A DNA stretch of 64,000 nucleotides, taken from NCBI GenBank assembly GCA_002110485.1, contig MOWL01000029.1, forward strand, positions 176,819 through 240,818. The letters are read 5' to 3'. Both the position numbers and the translations under genes were made by a program. Source of the stretch: Emergomyces orientalis. Taxonomy: Eukaryota > Ascomycota > Eurotiomycetes > Onygenales > Ajellomycetaceae. The notes under the pieces are model-generated. The model was not told where the DNA came from, searched no databases, and saw only the letters and a program-made list of their open reading frames with translations. Positions 36,350-48,560 of the stretch are shown piece by piece (within the stretch, counting starts at the first letter, position 1; every line of letters starts with the position of its first letter).

Positions 36350-37552
36350 ATGGATTTCGCGTCACTAATGGCCAAAGAAATTTCTAAGGCCAAGTCACCG
36401 GAAACTTCTACACCCCCCTCGGGCTCCGACAAGCGATATCTGAAACGATCAGATGTCGAAGCAGCTAGGCTGGCAGCATACAATTCGGAGCAAGAGAAAT
36501 TGCGACAAGAACGCGAAGAACGGGCTGAACGGAAACGTAAGTTGGAGGAGGAAGATGCGGAGCGGAATCGCGAGAGGGAGGAGAAGAGAAGACGGCTGGC
36601 CGAGGAATCAAGGCGGAAAAGAGAAGCAGAAGCAGCAGCCAAGGAGAGAGAGCGGCGGAAACGACTTGGCCTTCCCGAGATCCCCGCAGGAAGTCTAAAT
36701 GATTCGAAGGAGGGCACTCCTCTGGGTGACGATGAAACGGACCTTGGTGAGAATGAGGTGATCGACAAGCTGAGAGCTGAGGGAGAACCGGCAAGGCTCT
36801 TTGGGGAAAGCCATAAGGGCCGTGTAAAACGATATCGACGACTTTTGCAACGATCTCTCACCCCACAGCAGCAAATTTCCGAGGGCCCGATACCGACAAC
36901 CCTTGCGCTCGTCCCCGAGGCTGAAATGAAAATCCCATCCAAATTGCCATCAGATGAGGAAGGTCGTAAATTCCTCTTCCGACAACTAGCATCCTACTTT
37001 ACGATGATATTAAAAGAGTGGGAGATCGCTTTGGCAAAGAGGGACGAGGCCGTAAAGCACAGCTACCAAGGAAAGCAGGCTTACAACGCCATGGTGCAGT
37101 CCCGGGAGAATATGCGACCTTTATTCAAAAAATTTGAAAGGGGAGATTTAGAGGAGAGCATACTTGAACCGGTTGTGGAGATCGTACACAATGCGCAAAA
37201 TAGACGTTATGTCGACGCGAATGATGGCTATCTCCGACTTAGCATTGGAAAGGCGTACGTGGAATGTTTTTTTCTCTTGATATTCCATTTTTCCAACCTC
37301 TCAAATGTCGATAGACACACGGTGCTGCAGTTATCTTGACTAATTTTATTATCTAGTGCGTGGCCTATTGGCGTTACTATGGTTGGTATCCATGAAAGAT
37401 CCGCGCGAGAGAAACTTCATGAAAGCGACAAAGGCCAAGCGCATATCATGAGCGACGAAATTACACGCAAATTTCTACAAAGTATTAAGAGATGCCTGAC
37501 TTTTGCCCAGGTCCGCTGGCCGCCAGATGACCAACTTCAGCTCATGGGTTAA
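36350..37552 (+). CDS. PRP18: Pre-mRNA splicing factor Prp18
   Basis: Second-step splicing factor associated with U5 snRNP and Slu7. Two exons: 36350-37254 and 37357-37552. The ATG at 36350 (MDFASLMAKEIS) is the conserved Prp18 start. A long charged coiled coil (about residues 35-115, Glu/Arg/Lys-rich) is followed by an SFM-like motif (EGEPARLFGESHKGRVKRYRRL) and the Prp18 helical domain with its conserved loop, split by the intron (NDGYLRLSIGKA then AWPIGVTMVGIHER). It ends RWPPDDQLQLMG and TAA. Confidence 0.93.
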
Positions 37553-37700
37553 TGCTACTTTTGGTTCATTTTCAACGAATGTATGAATGCCTATGCTCTT
37601 TTTTAGGCTTGGTCTCAATGATGCTCAAGTAGTTATCCCTAATTTTAGAGCTATAGATTGAGATATATGCAGGGTATATGCATGAAAATAGTCGCACAGT

Positions 37701-39457
37701 CTAACCACTAAAAAATGAAAATAGATACTCCCACCAACTTTTCTGTGGATCTATCATCGAGTCGGGGCCGACATGCGTTTGTTGTCCTGTATCAGCGTGC
37801 TTTTCTGATTCATTTTCGATCCGCGTGGCGTGGTTATGCTCCTCTATGCCGTCTATGAATGCACTTTCGGTGATCCAGCCCTTGGTTCTTGGCGTTTTCG
37901 TACCAAAATCCTCTACAACATATCCATATTGCTTGTTGAAGTCCGATTGCATGAGCTTTCCGGCGGCGTAAATGCAGCCGCCGTAAGCAAATCTGATCAA
38001 CGAGTCCCCCGTCAAACTTCCAATTATAAATACATCTTTCGTTACTTCTAGACCTTCCAACGCCCGAGTGCGCATCGTTTGTCTCGAAACCCATCTGCAG
38101 TCGTCTGTCGGTGTTTGATTGCCGAATATTTCAACCAGCAGGTTGCTGCTTAGATAGCTCAACGTGCTCCTTCGACCAACCACATATGCTAAACCACTTA
38201 CTTCGCGAGAGAAGGTGGTCCCATCTTGACGTCGGAGTGTAACAAGCGCTTTCCAATTATCTAACACAACATTCGTGACAATGGTGTTGGGAATGCCTTC
38301 GTAGTTATCCTGCCAATTTCTGCTTTCCAGGAAGGGGATCGAATTTCCACGCGTCCGTTTTTGGCGCCTCGGCCCGTTGCTCCGGTTTAATTGAGCGAAG
38401 GCACGTTTCATGAGGCGATAAATAGCAGCATACTCGGGGTATTCTTGTTGGTGACAGCTTCTCAAAGGCGATGGGTTGATTTCTGGTTCCCATTTGAAAA
38501 TATGGATTATTTTTTGGTTTGGATGAGAAGAAATAATGACATCCGCTGCCGAAAACCCGGACCCGATGACCAAGAGCGGGGCATGACGTGGATATGCCGG
38601 GGAAGGAGGTGGTAATTTTAACAGAGGTAATAACAACGGTCTTGGAGGAATACGCTCCGTGAAAACCCCTGATGCCAGGATCAACTTGTTACAACTGATG
38701 TTATGTGACCCGATAAAGAAACCATTTTTAGTGCGAACTACACCACTTATTTCCTGACCGCATCGAATTGATTCGGATATTCCCACAGATGTGGCATAAG
38801 CTGCGAAATATTCCGCTACCGCCTCCCTCGATGGCCTTGTGAAGGGCGGTAGAGGACAGCCGTGGATATGTTGATGATGCTCAGAAAAACTGTACCCGGG
38901 CAATGAGAGCATACCGGCATAACTCAATGTTTGGATGTTTGGGTTTGTGCCCTCGGGGCACTCTGTCCACTGTCCTCCGGGCTGATCTGCATTTCCGAAA
39001 ATGAGATGTGAGGCCGCCATTTCTGGCATATACCGCCATTGGACACTTGTTTCTGTCCCCTCATCGTCGTCGCCATTCGGCCGAATCAGAGCATCCAGAA
39101 GAACGTTAACGGGAAGAGCTTGGGTGGAGTAGGGGAACCGCGATGCGCCGAAATGTTTTGTCAAATGTTCGATGTCTAGGTTAAGGAGCTGCGGGCTGCT
39201 CTTGAGCTTTGCATGGAGCAGCGGATCCGGATGGGGTTTGTCTGGGTTGTAAAACGGAATATGACCGTGGAGGATGTAGGAGAGTATCATGGCAGAGGGC
39301 CCATTACCTGAATGGAGTCCGTTTATATCGATTAGCGTTGCGTTCAACACACGCGAGGAACGCGCTCAATTGCGCGGGCCACAAGGGCGATCTGACAAAC
39401 CCACTTACCAACAATGACAACATCAACCGACGTGTGGCCATTCGATTTTTCTGCCAT
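37701..39457 (-). CDS. OSGIN-like FAD-dependent monooxygenase-type protein
   Basis: Exon 1 is 39457-39409 (MAEKSNGHTSVDVVIVG) and exon 2 is 39307-37701. Together they give a Rossmann FAD motif across the junction, VVIVG then NGPSAMILSYIL, and a second one, LLVIGSGFSAADVI. WRYMPEMAASHLIFGNADQPGGQW and the C-terminal FIIGSLTGDSLIRFAYGG are typical of the OSGIN1/2 family (oxidative-stress-induced growth inhibitor). The reaction is not established in fungi. An alternative upstream ATG in exon 1 would add about 35 residues. Confidence 0.85.
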
Positions 39458-40442
39458 GGATGGTGTTTGGATCATAAGGCATTCTGTGGTGAAACAGTGA
39501 TTGACGATATTTCCCGGCACCTCCGGTGGGATATACCGACAGCAGCTCACGCCTCCCACCCCACGGTTCTTCGTAACAACTGTGGAGGCAGCTGCATGTA
39601 AATACTACCCACTGTTCACTGTATCAGGTTAAAACTAGTGTCTGCCACAGTCAAGCGCCCTACCGAACGAACGATCAACCAAATGCGAGAACGGATAGTT
39701 GGACAGAGGCGGACTTTTTGAAAGAGAACCGGCGGACGCTGTCTGTGATATCCTTTTTGCCTGGGGAGGGGTGTTTTATTTTATTTTTTTATCTCCAATG
39801 TTGGCGGGCAGACAAGGTGCTGACAAATCGCCAGAACCAGCTGCCGAGGTTTCTGTTGGAGGTTCTACACAAGCCCTATCCCACGTGACCCACACGCACA
39901 TATATTAGCTGCCGCTAGCCACTAGATAGATCATAACAACCAACCACATACACATTCTCCCTTCGAGTTTCTCCGCACCCAACACGCGATGACATAACCA
40001 ATAGTATTCCGTAACTACACCAACCACCACCCCAGCAGATTTCGCTCGCAGGCATCATCAGTCATAGCGGCCCCCACACCCCAGGAGATAATCCACCCCG
40101 CGCGAAGTGCCGATTTTTCGGCGTGATTGAATTTTGTAGAGCCCATACAGCCGTACCATCCTATTTGCGATCAACATACGAATATTCCCGTTCAGAGTCG
40201 TCGCCTTCATCCTGATCTTCACTGTGATTAATAATTGTATGACCATAACCAATTTCTGATCAGCCAGATTGTGACCAACAAATACTTGCTTTATTAAAAT
40301 TGTGTATATAATTATATAATTATGAATTTGACAATTAGCCATCAGCTATTAAGTGGATTGCTCGACCATTAAATAGTGGCATTCTAACTAGTTATCCTTT
40401 AACTGTGAATCCCACTGCTGTGGGTGGAGTGGCCATTGAAAC
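39458..40442. other. Intergenic, OSGIN promoter and GH3-GNAT 3' flank
   Basis: About 1 kb. AT-rich, with only short unsupported frames. Confidence 0.45.
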
Positions 40443-42602
40443 TTACTCTATGTCATTCAATGTCATTGTTCTATACTCTCTCCATACTTCGAACCCTGCT
40501 CTTTCGTACCAGTTAACCAAGGTAACCCAGTCGATGAAAATTTGCTCTATACCCCGTTTGCGGAGATCTAATGCGGCATGCACAACTAATGCAAGACCGA
40601 CTCCTTTATTCCGAGCGCCGGGATGGACTCCAACACACCCTATCAGCCCCGTTCGCTCCCCCAGCAATGGAGGAAATGCGAGATCGTTGGCTAACCCAAT
40701 CCCAGGTTCCAGCATTAATGCCCATCCAACTTGTTTCCCAGTCGAGTCTACTGCGATAATTGCCTGGTGATATTGTCCAGCCTGTGCAAGTCTCTCGTAC
40801 GCTCCCATCCACACTTCGTCGCTGCCAAACAATTTTTTTTGGCGAGCCATGCATTCGTCATATTGATTCTCTCTCCATGGCATGAATTTCACTCCAGCAG
40901 TAGCCGCTTGTTCTAAAACGGCTACTGGAGCTTCATATGTTGCAAGCTTAACACAGTAATCCCTGACTGAGGGTCCGGGGGCGACACAGAATCCACGATT
41001 ATTGAAAAAGAACTGGGACCGCTTTGTGATGTCCAGAGGAACTCCAGGCTAGAAACATGAAACATGAGCAACTAGACCCAATTGTGACTGATTGAGCTGT
41101 GGAACAGAGCGTAGATGTTTCTGCGCGTGTCTGATCAACGCAGTTCCAATTCCGCGAGACTGATATGCCGAATGAACTAGAAGAGCAGAGATATAGGAAG
41201 TTGGACGATCTCCATTCACAAACGTAGTAACAAAGGCAATAAGCCCTTGCCCAAGGCGAACTCTGAAGTGCGCACCGTTGTGGCGGGCAAGTAGATCAGA
41301 GAGTCGGTGCTGCGGCACAGCATATTGAGGAAGCATGAAATGCCATAATTCCATCAGCTGCGCCATATCCTCAGAGAGGTCGAACGGCTCGATGGGAATA
41401 TGCGGGGGTTCAATTGTGCAACGTGTAGTAATCGCCAGCCTCTTATCTGGTATATGGGCAAGGTTTACCTCGCGAGCAGGATGCCCCTTAAAAGTTGATT
41501 CCCAGCTTAGAAACGCATCCTTCAATTTGCCCACACGCTTGAGAGATTCTAAAATTTGAGCCGACACTATCTCCCGTGCCCCACGTGCACCCAATGCCCG
41601 CTGGAATGCACCTACTTGCGTTTTAGAGGAGCGAGAGATTATCGTGCAGTCATTTCCCGCACGGAATGACAAAACGGCATTTTCTGCCGTGTCAAAATTG
41701 GTTTTCATAGCATCAGGCTCAGGGCAACTTGAAATTATCAAACCTTTATACTGTAGTTTTTTCCGAAGAACGTAGACATCATTTTTACCAGGAGCAATAG
41801 GCAGTGAATTATCACCAGATCGAGTCACGATGTGAGAAGTGATTATTGCTTCAACATCCTCAGCAACAGCTCGCTGATAGGGGATCAGTTCATTCTCTGA
41901 GACATCTTTGCTCTGAGAGGCGGTTGGGAGTGGAAACGCCGAGTGACTAACCCTAACATCCCATCCCGGAAAGTTTTTGAGGCATGGCATGATCCCTTCG
42001 GACCGCAAACCTCTCAGCATGGCAGCGGTTAACTGACCAACCTCGTCGCCACTCAACTTTCGTCCTGTTCCCGGCCGCTTTATAGCGTTAGGGCTGATAT
42101 TGCAAGGGTCCGCAAAAACCATGTTGAGCCCAAGGGCACGCAAAAATCCACCAGTAGTAGTGGCAATTTGAAAGATATCCTCCATGGGGCCTGCAACTCT
42201 CAGTGTTGCCAACATATGTAGTAGAGGTACAACGGAAAGTCCAGGCGCAGATTCCAAGTTGTTGTCCTGGCTGACACATATAAAGAGAGGCCTTGTATGG
42301 CCAGCATCCCTTGCAGTGCATTGGAGGTCATTTATAAGAGTGATGATTTGGTCCGCGGTCGTGACATTTTGGCGAGAAAGCAGAACACCACCGATGTAAT
42401 ATGGGGCATGTATCAACGTTTTGATGTCATCGTTCGCGGTTAATCCATCGAAGCCAACAATTAGAAGCTGTCCGAGTTTGAAGCAATGAGTACGGGAGTA
42501 TAGTAGCTAGTAAATATATGTAGATGTATTACTCCGTAGAGTATATTAAGAAACTTAGGATCATACCTGTCCCAGCTGCCTCTGCAACACTTCTTCGTTC
42601 AT
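40443..42602 (-). CDS. GH3 glycosidase-GNAT acetyltransferase fusion, interrupted by one in-frame TAG
   Basis: Exon 1 is 42602-42567 (MNEEVLQRQLGQ) and exon 2 is 42467-40443. The N-terminal half is a GH3 NagZ-like beta-N-acetylhexosaminidase fold (LIVGFDGL, PLFICVSQDN, ALGLNMVFADPCNI, CLKNFPGWDV, VEAIITSHIV). Two GNAT modules follow, with QSRGIGTALIRHAQKHL and GVHPGARNKGVGLALVVHAAL. At 41051-41049 the frame meets TAG in the segment SCF-stop-PGVPLDI, where related proteins usually have Trp (FWPGVP). Both sides stay in the same frame without any other break. The GH3 active loop is also non-canonical (KNFPGW rather than KHFPGH). Function is probably turnover or modification of amino-sugar metabolites, by inference. 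Confidence 0.78.
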
Positions 42603-42924
42603 GTTGATCTGGTGATTAAAAACGCCAAGTTGGAATTTAATTGGAAGGTCGTTAGGAACTTGGTGAGCGATGAATTACTCCGCCGCCTGAAACCTGCCTT
42701 TCCCCGCAGCTGGAAGCTAAATATAATCGGCGCCAGTTTATGAAATACCTCGTATTCTTGCTGCGTCGCATTTCAGAAACCCTTAAAAAGCGTTTCGCTG
42801 GTGCCTGTCTGTCATTCCTCTCAGCTTTGAGCGACAGACAAGACAGCTTTGGAACGAAACCTCAAAACACAACATCTGATTACTCACTGATCCATCAAGC
42901 AGCGGCGTCGCTTTGCTGGCAGCG
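42603..42924. promoter_or_regulatory. Shared divergent promoter GH3-GNAT / DBR1
   Basis: A 322-bp head-to-head spacer. No specific site recognised. Confidence 0.45.
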
Positions 42925-44466
42925 ATGTCGAATATTCCACTGGTGGAGATGGAAACTCCTGCGAAGGTTTCTCTCAAGATTGCTGTTGAGGGTTGTGTGA
43001 GTGCAGGTTACTGCGAAACTAGCCATGTCTTGATGCCAGGTTATCTAATTGTGGTGTGACTGTCAATTAGGGCCATGGTTCTCTCGACGAAATTTATGAG
43101 GCCGTTGAGGTTGCATGCGAATCCCGCGGGTGGGCTATGAAGCAGCTAGATTTCCTCTTGATCTGCGGGGATTTTCAGGTTCCACCCCACCTTCCTGTCC
43201 AACACTTGGCCACCCGAACTAACGTATATATGTAATTAATAGGCGGTTCGCAACGCCCTCGATTTGAATTGCATGTCTGTGCCACGAAGATATCGAAAAC
43301 TTGGGGATTTCCACGCTTATTACAGTGGAGAGAAAAATGCGCCCGTCCTTACCATCGTCATTGGAGGTAACCATGAGGCATCGAACTACTTATTCGAGCT
43401 GTATTATGGCGGCTGGTTGGCGCCGAATATATATTACATGGGTGCGGCGAATGTCATCCGATACGGGCCTTTCCGCATCGCTGGCTTGTCAGGCATTTTC
43501 AAACAGTCAGACTACCGCAAGCCCCATTATGAACGTCTCCCATATGGCGCAAATGATATTCGTTCGATCTACCATGTCCGTGATTTTGACGTCATGAAAT
43601 TGCTGAAAGTCCGCCGACCGGTAGATATGGGGGTAAGCCACGATTGGCCTCGGCGTGTTGAGTGGTTTGGTGATTACAAGAAGCTGTTTAGAGAACGAAG
43701 GCACTTTTTTGAGAGTGCTAAAAGTGATAACCTTGGCAGCCCTGCTGCTGAGCAGCTTCTGAATTATCTCCGTCCTACGTATTGGTTTTCGGGCCACATG
43801 CACATTAAGTACTCCGCTACCGTGAAGCATGCGAGTAATATTACAATTGACAACATCTTCAAAAATTTGACAATCTCTGAAGATCTGCAATGTCAACTGC
43901 CCCAATCAATGTTTCATGCTGTCCCCACCTCTACATCCCAGCGCTCCACTTCACAGTCTCCTCACATCACCAATGATACGACAAAGTTTCTTGCTCTGGA
44001 CAAACCGGGCCATGGGCGTGAATTTCTTGAAACCGTGGAAGTCGAATCATGCTTTGATAAAGGGACTGATGCCACCAGTGTATATTTTCAAGAAACGTCG
44101 GAGCGCAAATTTGCTTTGTATTACGATGAAGAATGGCTTGCCATTACTCGATCCACCGCTGATGGACTTTTAATTCAAGGACGGCCAGCCCCTCCAGTGC
44201 AGCAGACAGTTAATGCTAGAACAATTGAGAAGAATCTGCAGTGGGTCAAGAAAAACATTACTGCAAATGAATTACTGAAAATTCCTGAGAATTTCGAGAG
44301 ACATGCTCCTGTATACGACCCGGTAGACCAAGTGAAAGTGGATGAGCCACCCCTTGAGTTCCCAAATTCGCAGACGGACTCGTTTTGTCGTATGTTAGAA
44401 ATTACGAATAAGTTTTCAATCGGAGGTGATGTGAGAAATGAGAACGACTGGATTGTTTTTGGGTGA
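42925..44466 (+). CDS. DBR1: RNA lariat debranching enzyme Dbr1
   Basis: Hydrolyses 2'-5' bonds of intron lariats; a metallophosphoesterase. Exons: 42925-42996, 43071-43178 and 43243-44466. The junctions give KIAVEGC then GHGSLDEIYEAV, and LLICGDFQ then AVRNALDLNCMSVP. Metal-ligand motifs are seen as CGDFQ, IGGNHEASNYLFELYYGGW and the C-terminal FSGHMHIKYSA. The start adds a short N-terminal leader before the usual core. The C-terminal DBR1 domain includes FLALDKPGHGREFLE. A TGA at 44464-44466 terminates the gene. This is one of the arm genes showing that TGA is a normal stop here. Confidence 0.93.
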
Positions 44467-45061
44467 GGGTGAAGCCGCGCCCGTTCCTAGGTTACATATT
44501 TCATGAATTCAAGAGCTTCATCTATCTACCAAATGCACATAGCAAGACGTAAATGTTTGAATTCGCCTCGGGTCATTAAATATTATCTGCTAATAGCTGA
44601 CTAGGGACCTGTGTCATATCATGGGTAGTACCAATATTCACCCCCATCCTGTATATTAAATGAGGACATAGTTGGGTCTGATAATGCCATTAGATTCTTT
44701 GCCTTGGGTACTGCAGTACAGCATTATTCACTAAGTTGGAATTGATGTTCTCAACTACCGAATATATTAGATCCATCTCTTGACCTTAGGCTTCCTTTAT
44801 CGGATCTGTCGGATCCGTTATATTGCCAGTATTCAAGATATTCTTATTCAGTACATTCTTATCGTAGTAGCTAGCTACGTACAAAATATATGGCCTGTAT
44901 GTGAAATTTAGTGTGCTAGCCAAGAATACTATACGTAATCAATAATAAACGAATAGGGGTGGTGGGTAGACCGGATTCTGCCACTTATATCCGCCGTACG
45001 ATATACGATGGATATACAGCCGCTAAGCCTTTTTTCTGACATCCTTCCTCTTCTAAGTGGC
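44467..45061. other. Intergenic
   Basis: AT-rich, with no supported gene. Confidence 0.45.
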
Positions 45062-46073
45062 CAAGAGCGGAGCAGGATATGACCAGTGGGAAATTACTGA
45101 AGAAACTCTCATTGGGTTTTTGAAGGTAAGTCCTGCAACTGGAGCACTCGTATGTTTGAATCTCACTAATCTGGCTTTCATCGTCAGAGCGGATACGCAG
45201 CCACTATCTTCTAATGCCCATGGCATTTTTCGTCAAATTGGCCCTTCTATTGATTATTGCCAGAGTCTTTAGCCCCTATAAACGGACAGTGATCTTCATA
45301 TACGCCTTTCTCGGTATTCTGTTCGCATGCTACATCTCAGGGCTCGTCATAAAGGCTCGGCCTTGCAGTCCAGTTTCGGAATACTGGGGTGCGAGCGAGG
45401 GATCCTTCCTCGACCAACGCGCCATTATTATCTGCGACTCGGCCATCAGCGTAGCTAGTGACCTAATTATGTTTTGCCGCTACCGCCGGCCTGGTCACTC
45501 CATCTGGACATAAAAAAGAAGTTGAGAATCATGGCTATCTTGGGTGCCTGTGGTCTTGCAACAGCCTTCAGTATTTACCGTCTGGTGATTGTAGTCACCG
45601 GCGCGTCTCCTAACCAGGTTATGGTTTTTACTAGAGTTGTACATACTTTCTCGGTGGGTGCGTAGTTTAGCCACCTTATTAATTGTTAAAATATTTGTAT
45701 TTTGCGAATAAACTCTACCATATATATTAGGAATGCGGAAATTGGTATTGGCTTGATTTGCGCATGTCTGCCTGCACTTAACGCTCTGGTGGAGCGCAAA
45801 CGCCGGGAACTCTCATCAAGAAGGGAGGGGGAGACCGGCCCCTGTGATTACCAACTGAGCAAAGTTGATGGCAATGCGAAGAGTTCGAGAAGCGCAACGC
45901 AGCTTTCACCTGAAGTTGACTCCGATAAAGGCTACCTATATATATCACACCCCCAAGGCAGAGGCTTCGAAGCAGTTGTTCTCAACGACGCCAATTCGGC
46001 AACCCATGCAAATCTGAATCAAAATGGAATTTTAAAGACGGTTGACGTTTCTCATTCTTACGAAGCAAAATGA
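45062..46073 (+). pseudogene. Broken PTH11-like (fungal rhodopsin-domain) membrane protein
   Basis: Recognisable blocks of a seven-helix rhodopsin-domain protein: a GYDQWEITEETLIGFLK segment, MAFFVKLALLLIIARVFSPY, TVIFIYAFLGILFACYISGL, DQRAIIICDSAISVASDLI, KKKLRIMAILGACGLATAFS and, after a probable intron, IGLICACLPALNALVERKRREL. The blocks lie in different frames. Breaks occur near 45211 (TAA plus shift before MPMAFF) and near 45465-45475 (shift before LPLPPAWSL). The first two helices are also missing. I call it a decayed copy. An assembly-error explanation would need at least two indels plus a missing 5' exon. Confidence 0.65.
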
Positions 46074-47914
46074 AGGAACAGGTGAAGACCACCCATTTGG
46101 CTTGAGGGAGACGAGTTATGAATTGCTTCAATATTTTCATTTTGCCTTTAGTATACTTAATTTTCTTTAATCCCACCGACTCTATTACCAAACGGAGTTC
46201 TAAAAGCTAACATAACAACCACGCCATAACTTTATTTTTATGCTTCATTTGCTGACACCGATAGTAAGAGCCAAGAGGTACGGGCACAGATGGTTGAGTG
46301 ATTTCTATCAAAGATATTCAAAGGACAATACGGGGTCATCTTCAGGATGGACATAGGCGTTGTCACCTCACCTTCTCCTTTCAAATACGTAGTGTAATTT
46401 GCATCGTAAATGGTAACCGTCAGGAAGACCTCAACAATCTTGTGTTAGGAGTACAAAACTAGAGTATACCTCAGAAATTTCGTAGAGACGGAGATCCGAG
46501 CCACCGATCATTCCAGATTCAGATTTTACAGAAGATCAGCTCGGTTGGTAGTTAGTTACAGGATTATAAGGTGGTGCAAAAAAAGTTGAACGTGATTCCA
46601 GATACGGGCCCACTTTTGTGAAGTTATCTTCAACTTTTCTCATTCCATATAAAAAAGACACACTATATGCTTGGCACATCTTACTAATACACTCTCACTT
46701 TCTATTCTAGATATTCAAATTTCAATTCTCACTACTTTTAACACTGAATTAGAGATAGATTAGAGTTAGAATTAGGTTAGAATTGGGGCTAGATAGGGTT
46801 AAGGTCTTGAGAAATACGAAAAAAATCATCGCCATCACAAGATGTGGAGATGAGATGTGAATGCCTGGGTGGGGTGTGAGATACAACTAGTGTATGTAGT
46901 TTTAATGGAATGATGGCATGGTTCTGCCTCGCCGAAAGGTTATTGTCATGTTCAACTTTTTCCAAAACATGTTCGGGTGTTAGCCCGTTATTATGATGGG
47001 CGGCGCTTGGCTGATGTCATATCAGTACACTTAGGCGCACAGGGGTTTGATTAACCCTCGCTAAGAGACCTCATGAGAATATTTACTCCTCTTTACTTTA
47101 CCTTCTGGAGCTCACACTTAAACTATTCCCTTGCTGCCAGGCGTGGAACACCAGACCGTCTGAGTGCAAGATATATAGAGTGTTACGGGAGTTCCCATTC
47201 CCTACGTGCACAACATGTTTTCAAAGCAGAAACCAGACCATATTTTTTCTAATGGAATCGGACCATGCATCAGAAGAGGACTCTCTTCTTCAGTCTGAAG
47301 CCCTCGCAAAGACCATTTTATAAAGTGAAAAATGCAATCCATGAGACGTAGACAGTCTCTCATGTACTCAGTGAGCATTCGCGACATTCAGCAGAAATCA
47401 AATGGCAACCCACAACCAAGAGAAAGCGTGGTGAATGAAGCGTGCTCTGTACTTTATCGAGGTGCTAATTCTGATGGTTCCAGGTCATGGTCAACTCAAT
47501 CTTGAACATATTCAAGCTCTGTTTTCTTCAAGGCCACTTCAACAGAACCTTGAAGACCAGCTGAAGCAAACTACAACATTGCTGTGGAAGACTACAAGGA
47601 TATCATGAAAATTGTTTGTTGACTGATTGAGATCAACGGTGCATGGGGTTACAACTCTCAGCATGCAAATGCCTATTTTCCGGCACGAATCTCATGATGG
47701 TGATGATGATGATGACGACAACAAGAATGAAAGTAAGAAGATAATTATTGAATGTTCTGAGATTTGATTTGTATAACAGCTTTGATAATTACGGTATAAT
47801 AATAGTGCTCGAAATTTTAAACATTTATTTCGATTCCATTACATCTGGATTAGTCGTTTATATATCACACTTCAACGCCCATGGGTTTGCATGACCACAC
47901 CAAGCGCCAGACAT
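46074..47914. other. AT-rich intergenic region with possible transposon relics
   Basis: No intact gene. The 10-mer TTCAACTTTT occurs at 46629-46638 and 46951-46960, and its complement at 46581-46590, so inverted copies about 40 and 360 bp apart exist. A degenerate TTAGGTTAG-like patch lies at about 46760-46800 and a GAT/GAC microsatellite at about 47697-47717. It marks the fading of the gene-dense arm into subtelomere. Confidence 0.4.
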
Positions 47915-48560
47915 CTAGGGCGGTGCGGCAGCATGAATGGGCTGGCAGTCAATGCGCCCGCCAGTGGTGAGCTCAAAGATCTCAATTTTAGCGCCCCTCC
48001 CTTTGTACATTCCCTGCCACTCAGCGACAAACATAGCAGTGTTGACCCACTTGAAATCCTCGATGCCTGTCGTTAATGTTCTGTGAAATGTTAGTCAATG
48101 CAATACCAGACGGCTTAACAAGGCACTGGTTACATACGCATAGCCCAATCCATGAAGATCCAGTGAGGAATAAGATGTGGTACCAACAACTGTCGCCATG
48201 ATATGTTCCCCCGCATCATTCTCAAAGAGATAACGAGCGTCAAAAGACTACATTGCATCAGCATAGATTACATTTTCACATGATTGATGAACATACAGTG
48301 TACACTCTTGTTGAGCTGTTCAGAAGTCTCTCAATGGATGAGGTAACGTTTTCAACAATATGGCCACTGAATTTGCCCTTGATGGTGCCACCCAAAACTG
48401 GAACTGTGCCAACCAGGCCGTCTGGAGTTGTTGTGTTGATGGGAAAGCCAACCCGGTAATCAATAGTGAGGAATGATTTTCCCTTTGGTGGGTTAAACAC
48501 ACCATCAGCTGCCAGGGCGCCTGCTGCAGAGAATGTGAGAAAAAGAAGCTTGAGAAGCAT
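47915..48560 (-). CDS. Secreted DUF3237-family protein
   Basis: Three exons fit: 48560-48297, 48247-48138 and 48080-47915. The product opens with a signal peptide (MLLKLLFLTFSAAGALA) and has the DUF3237 core: LTIDYRVGFPINTT, VPVLGGTIKGKFSG and, after the intron, FDARYLFENDAGEHIMATVVG. The last exon gives TTGIEDFKWVNTAMFVAEWQG and ends in TAG. It has two or three N-glycosylation sites (NTT, NVT, NSS). Members are small beta-barrel proteins of unknown function. It is the last intact conventional gene before the repeat block. Confidence 0.75.

Noticed and set aside
46758..46805. Interstitial telomere-like patch (TTAGGTTAG, TAGGGTTAA)
   Set aside because: Highly degenerate and too short to claim a telomere relic; chance in AT-rich DNA is likely.
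46571..46965. MITE-like element with inverted AAAAGTTGAA ends
   Set aside because: Only about 10 bp of perfect inverted match and no target-site duplication found.
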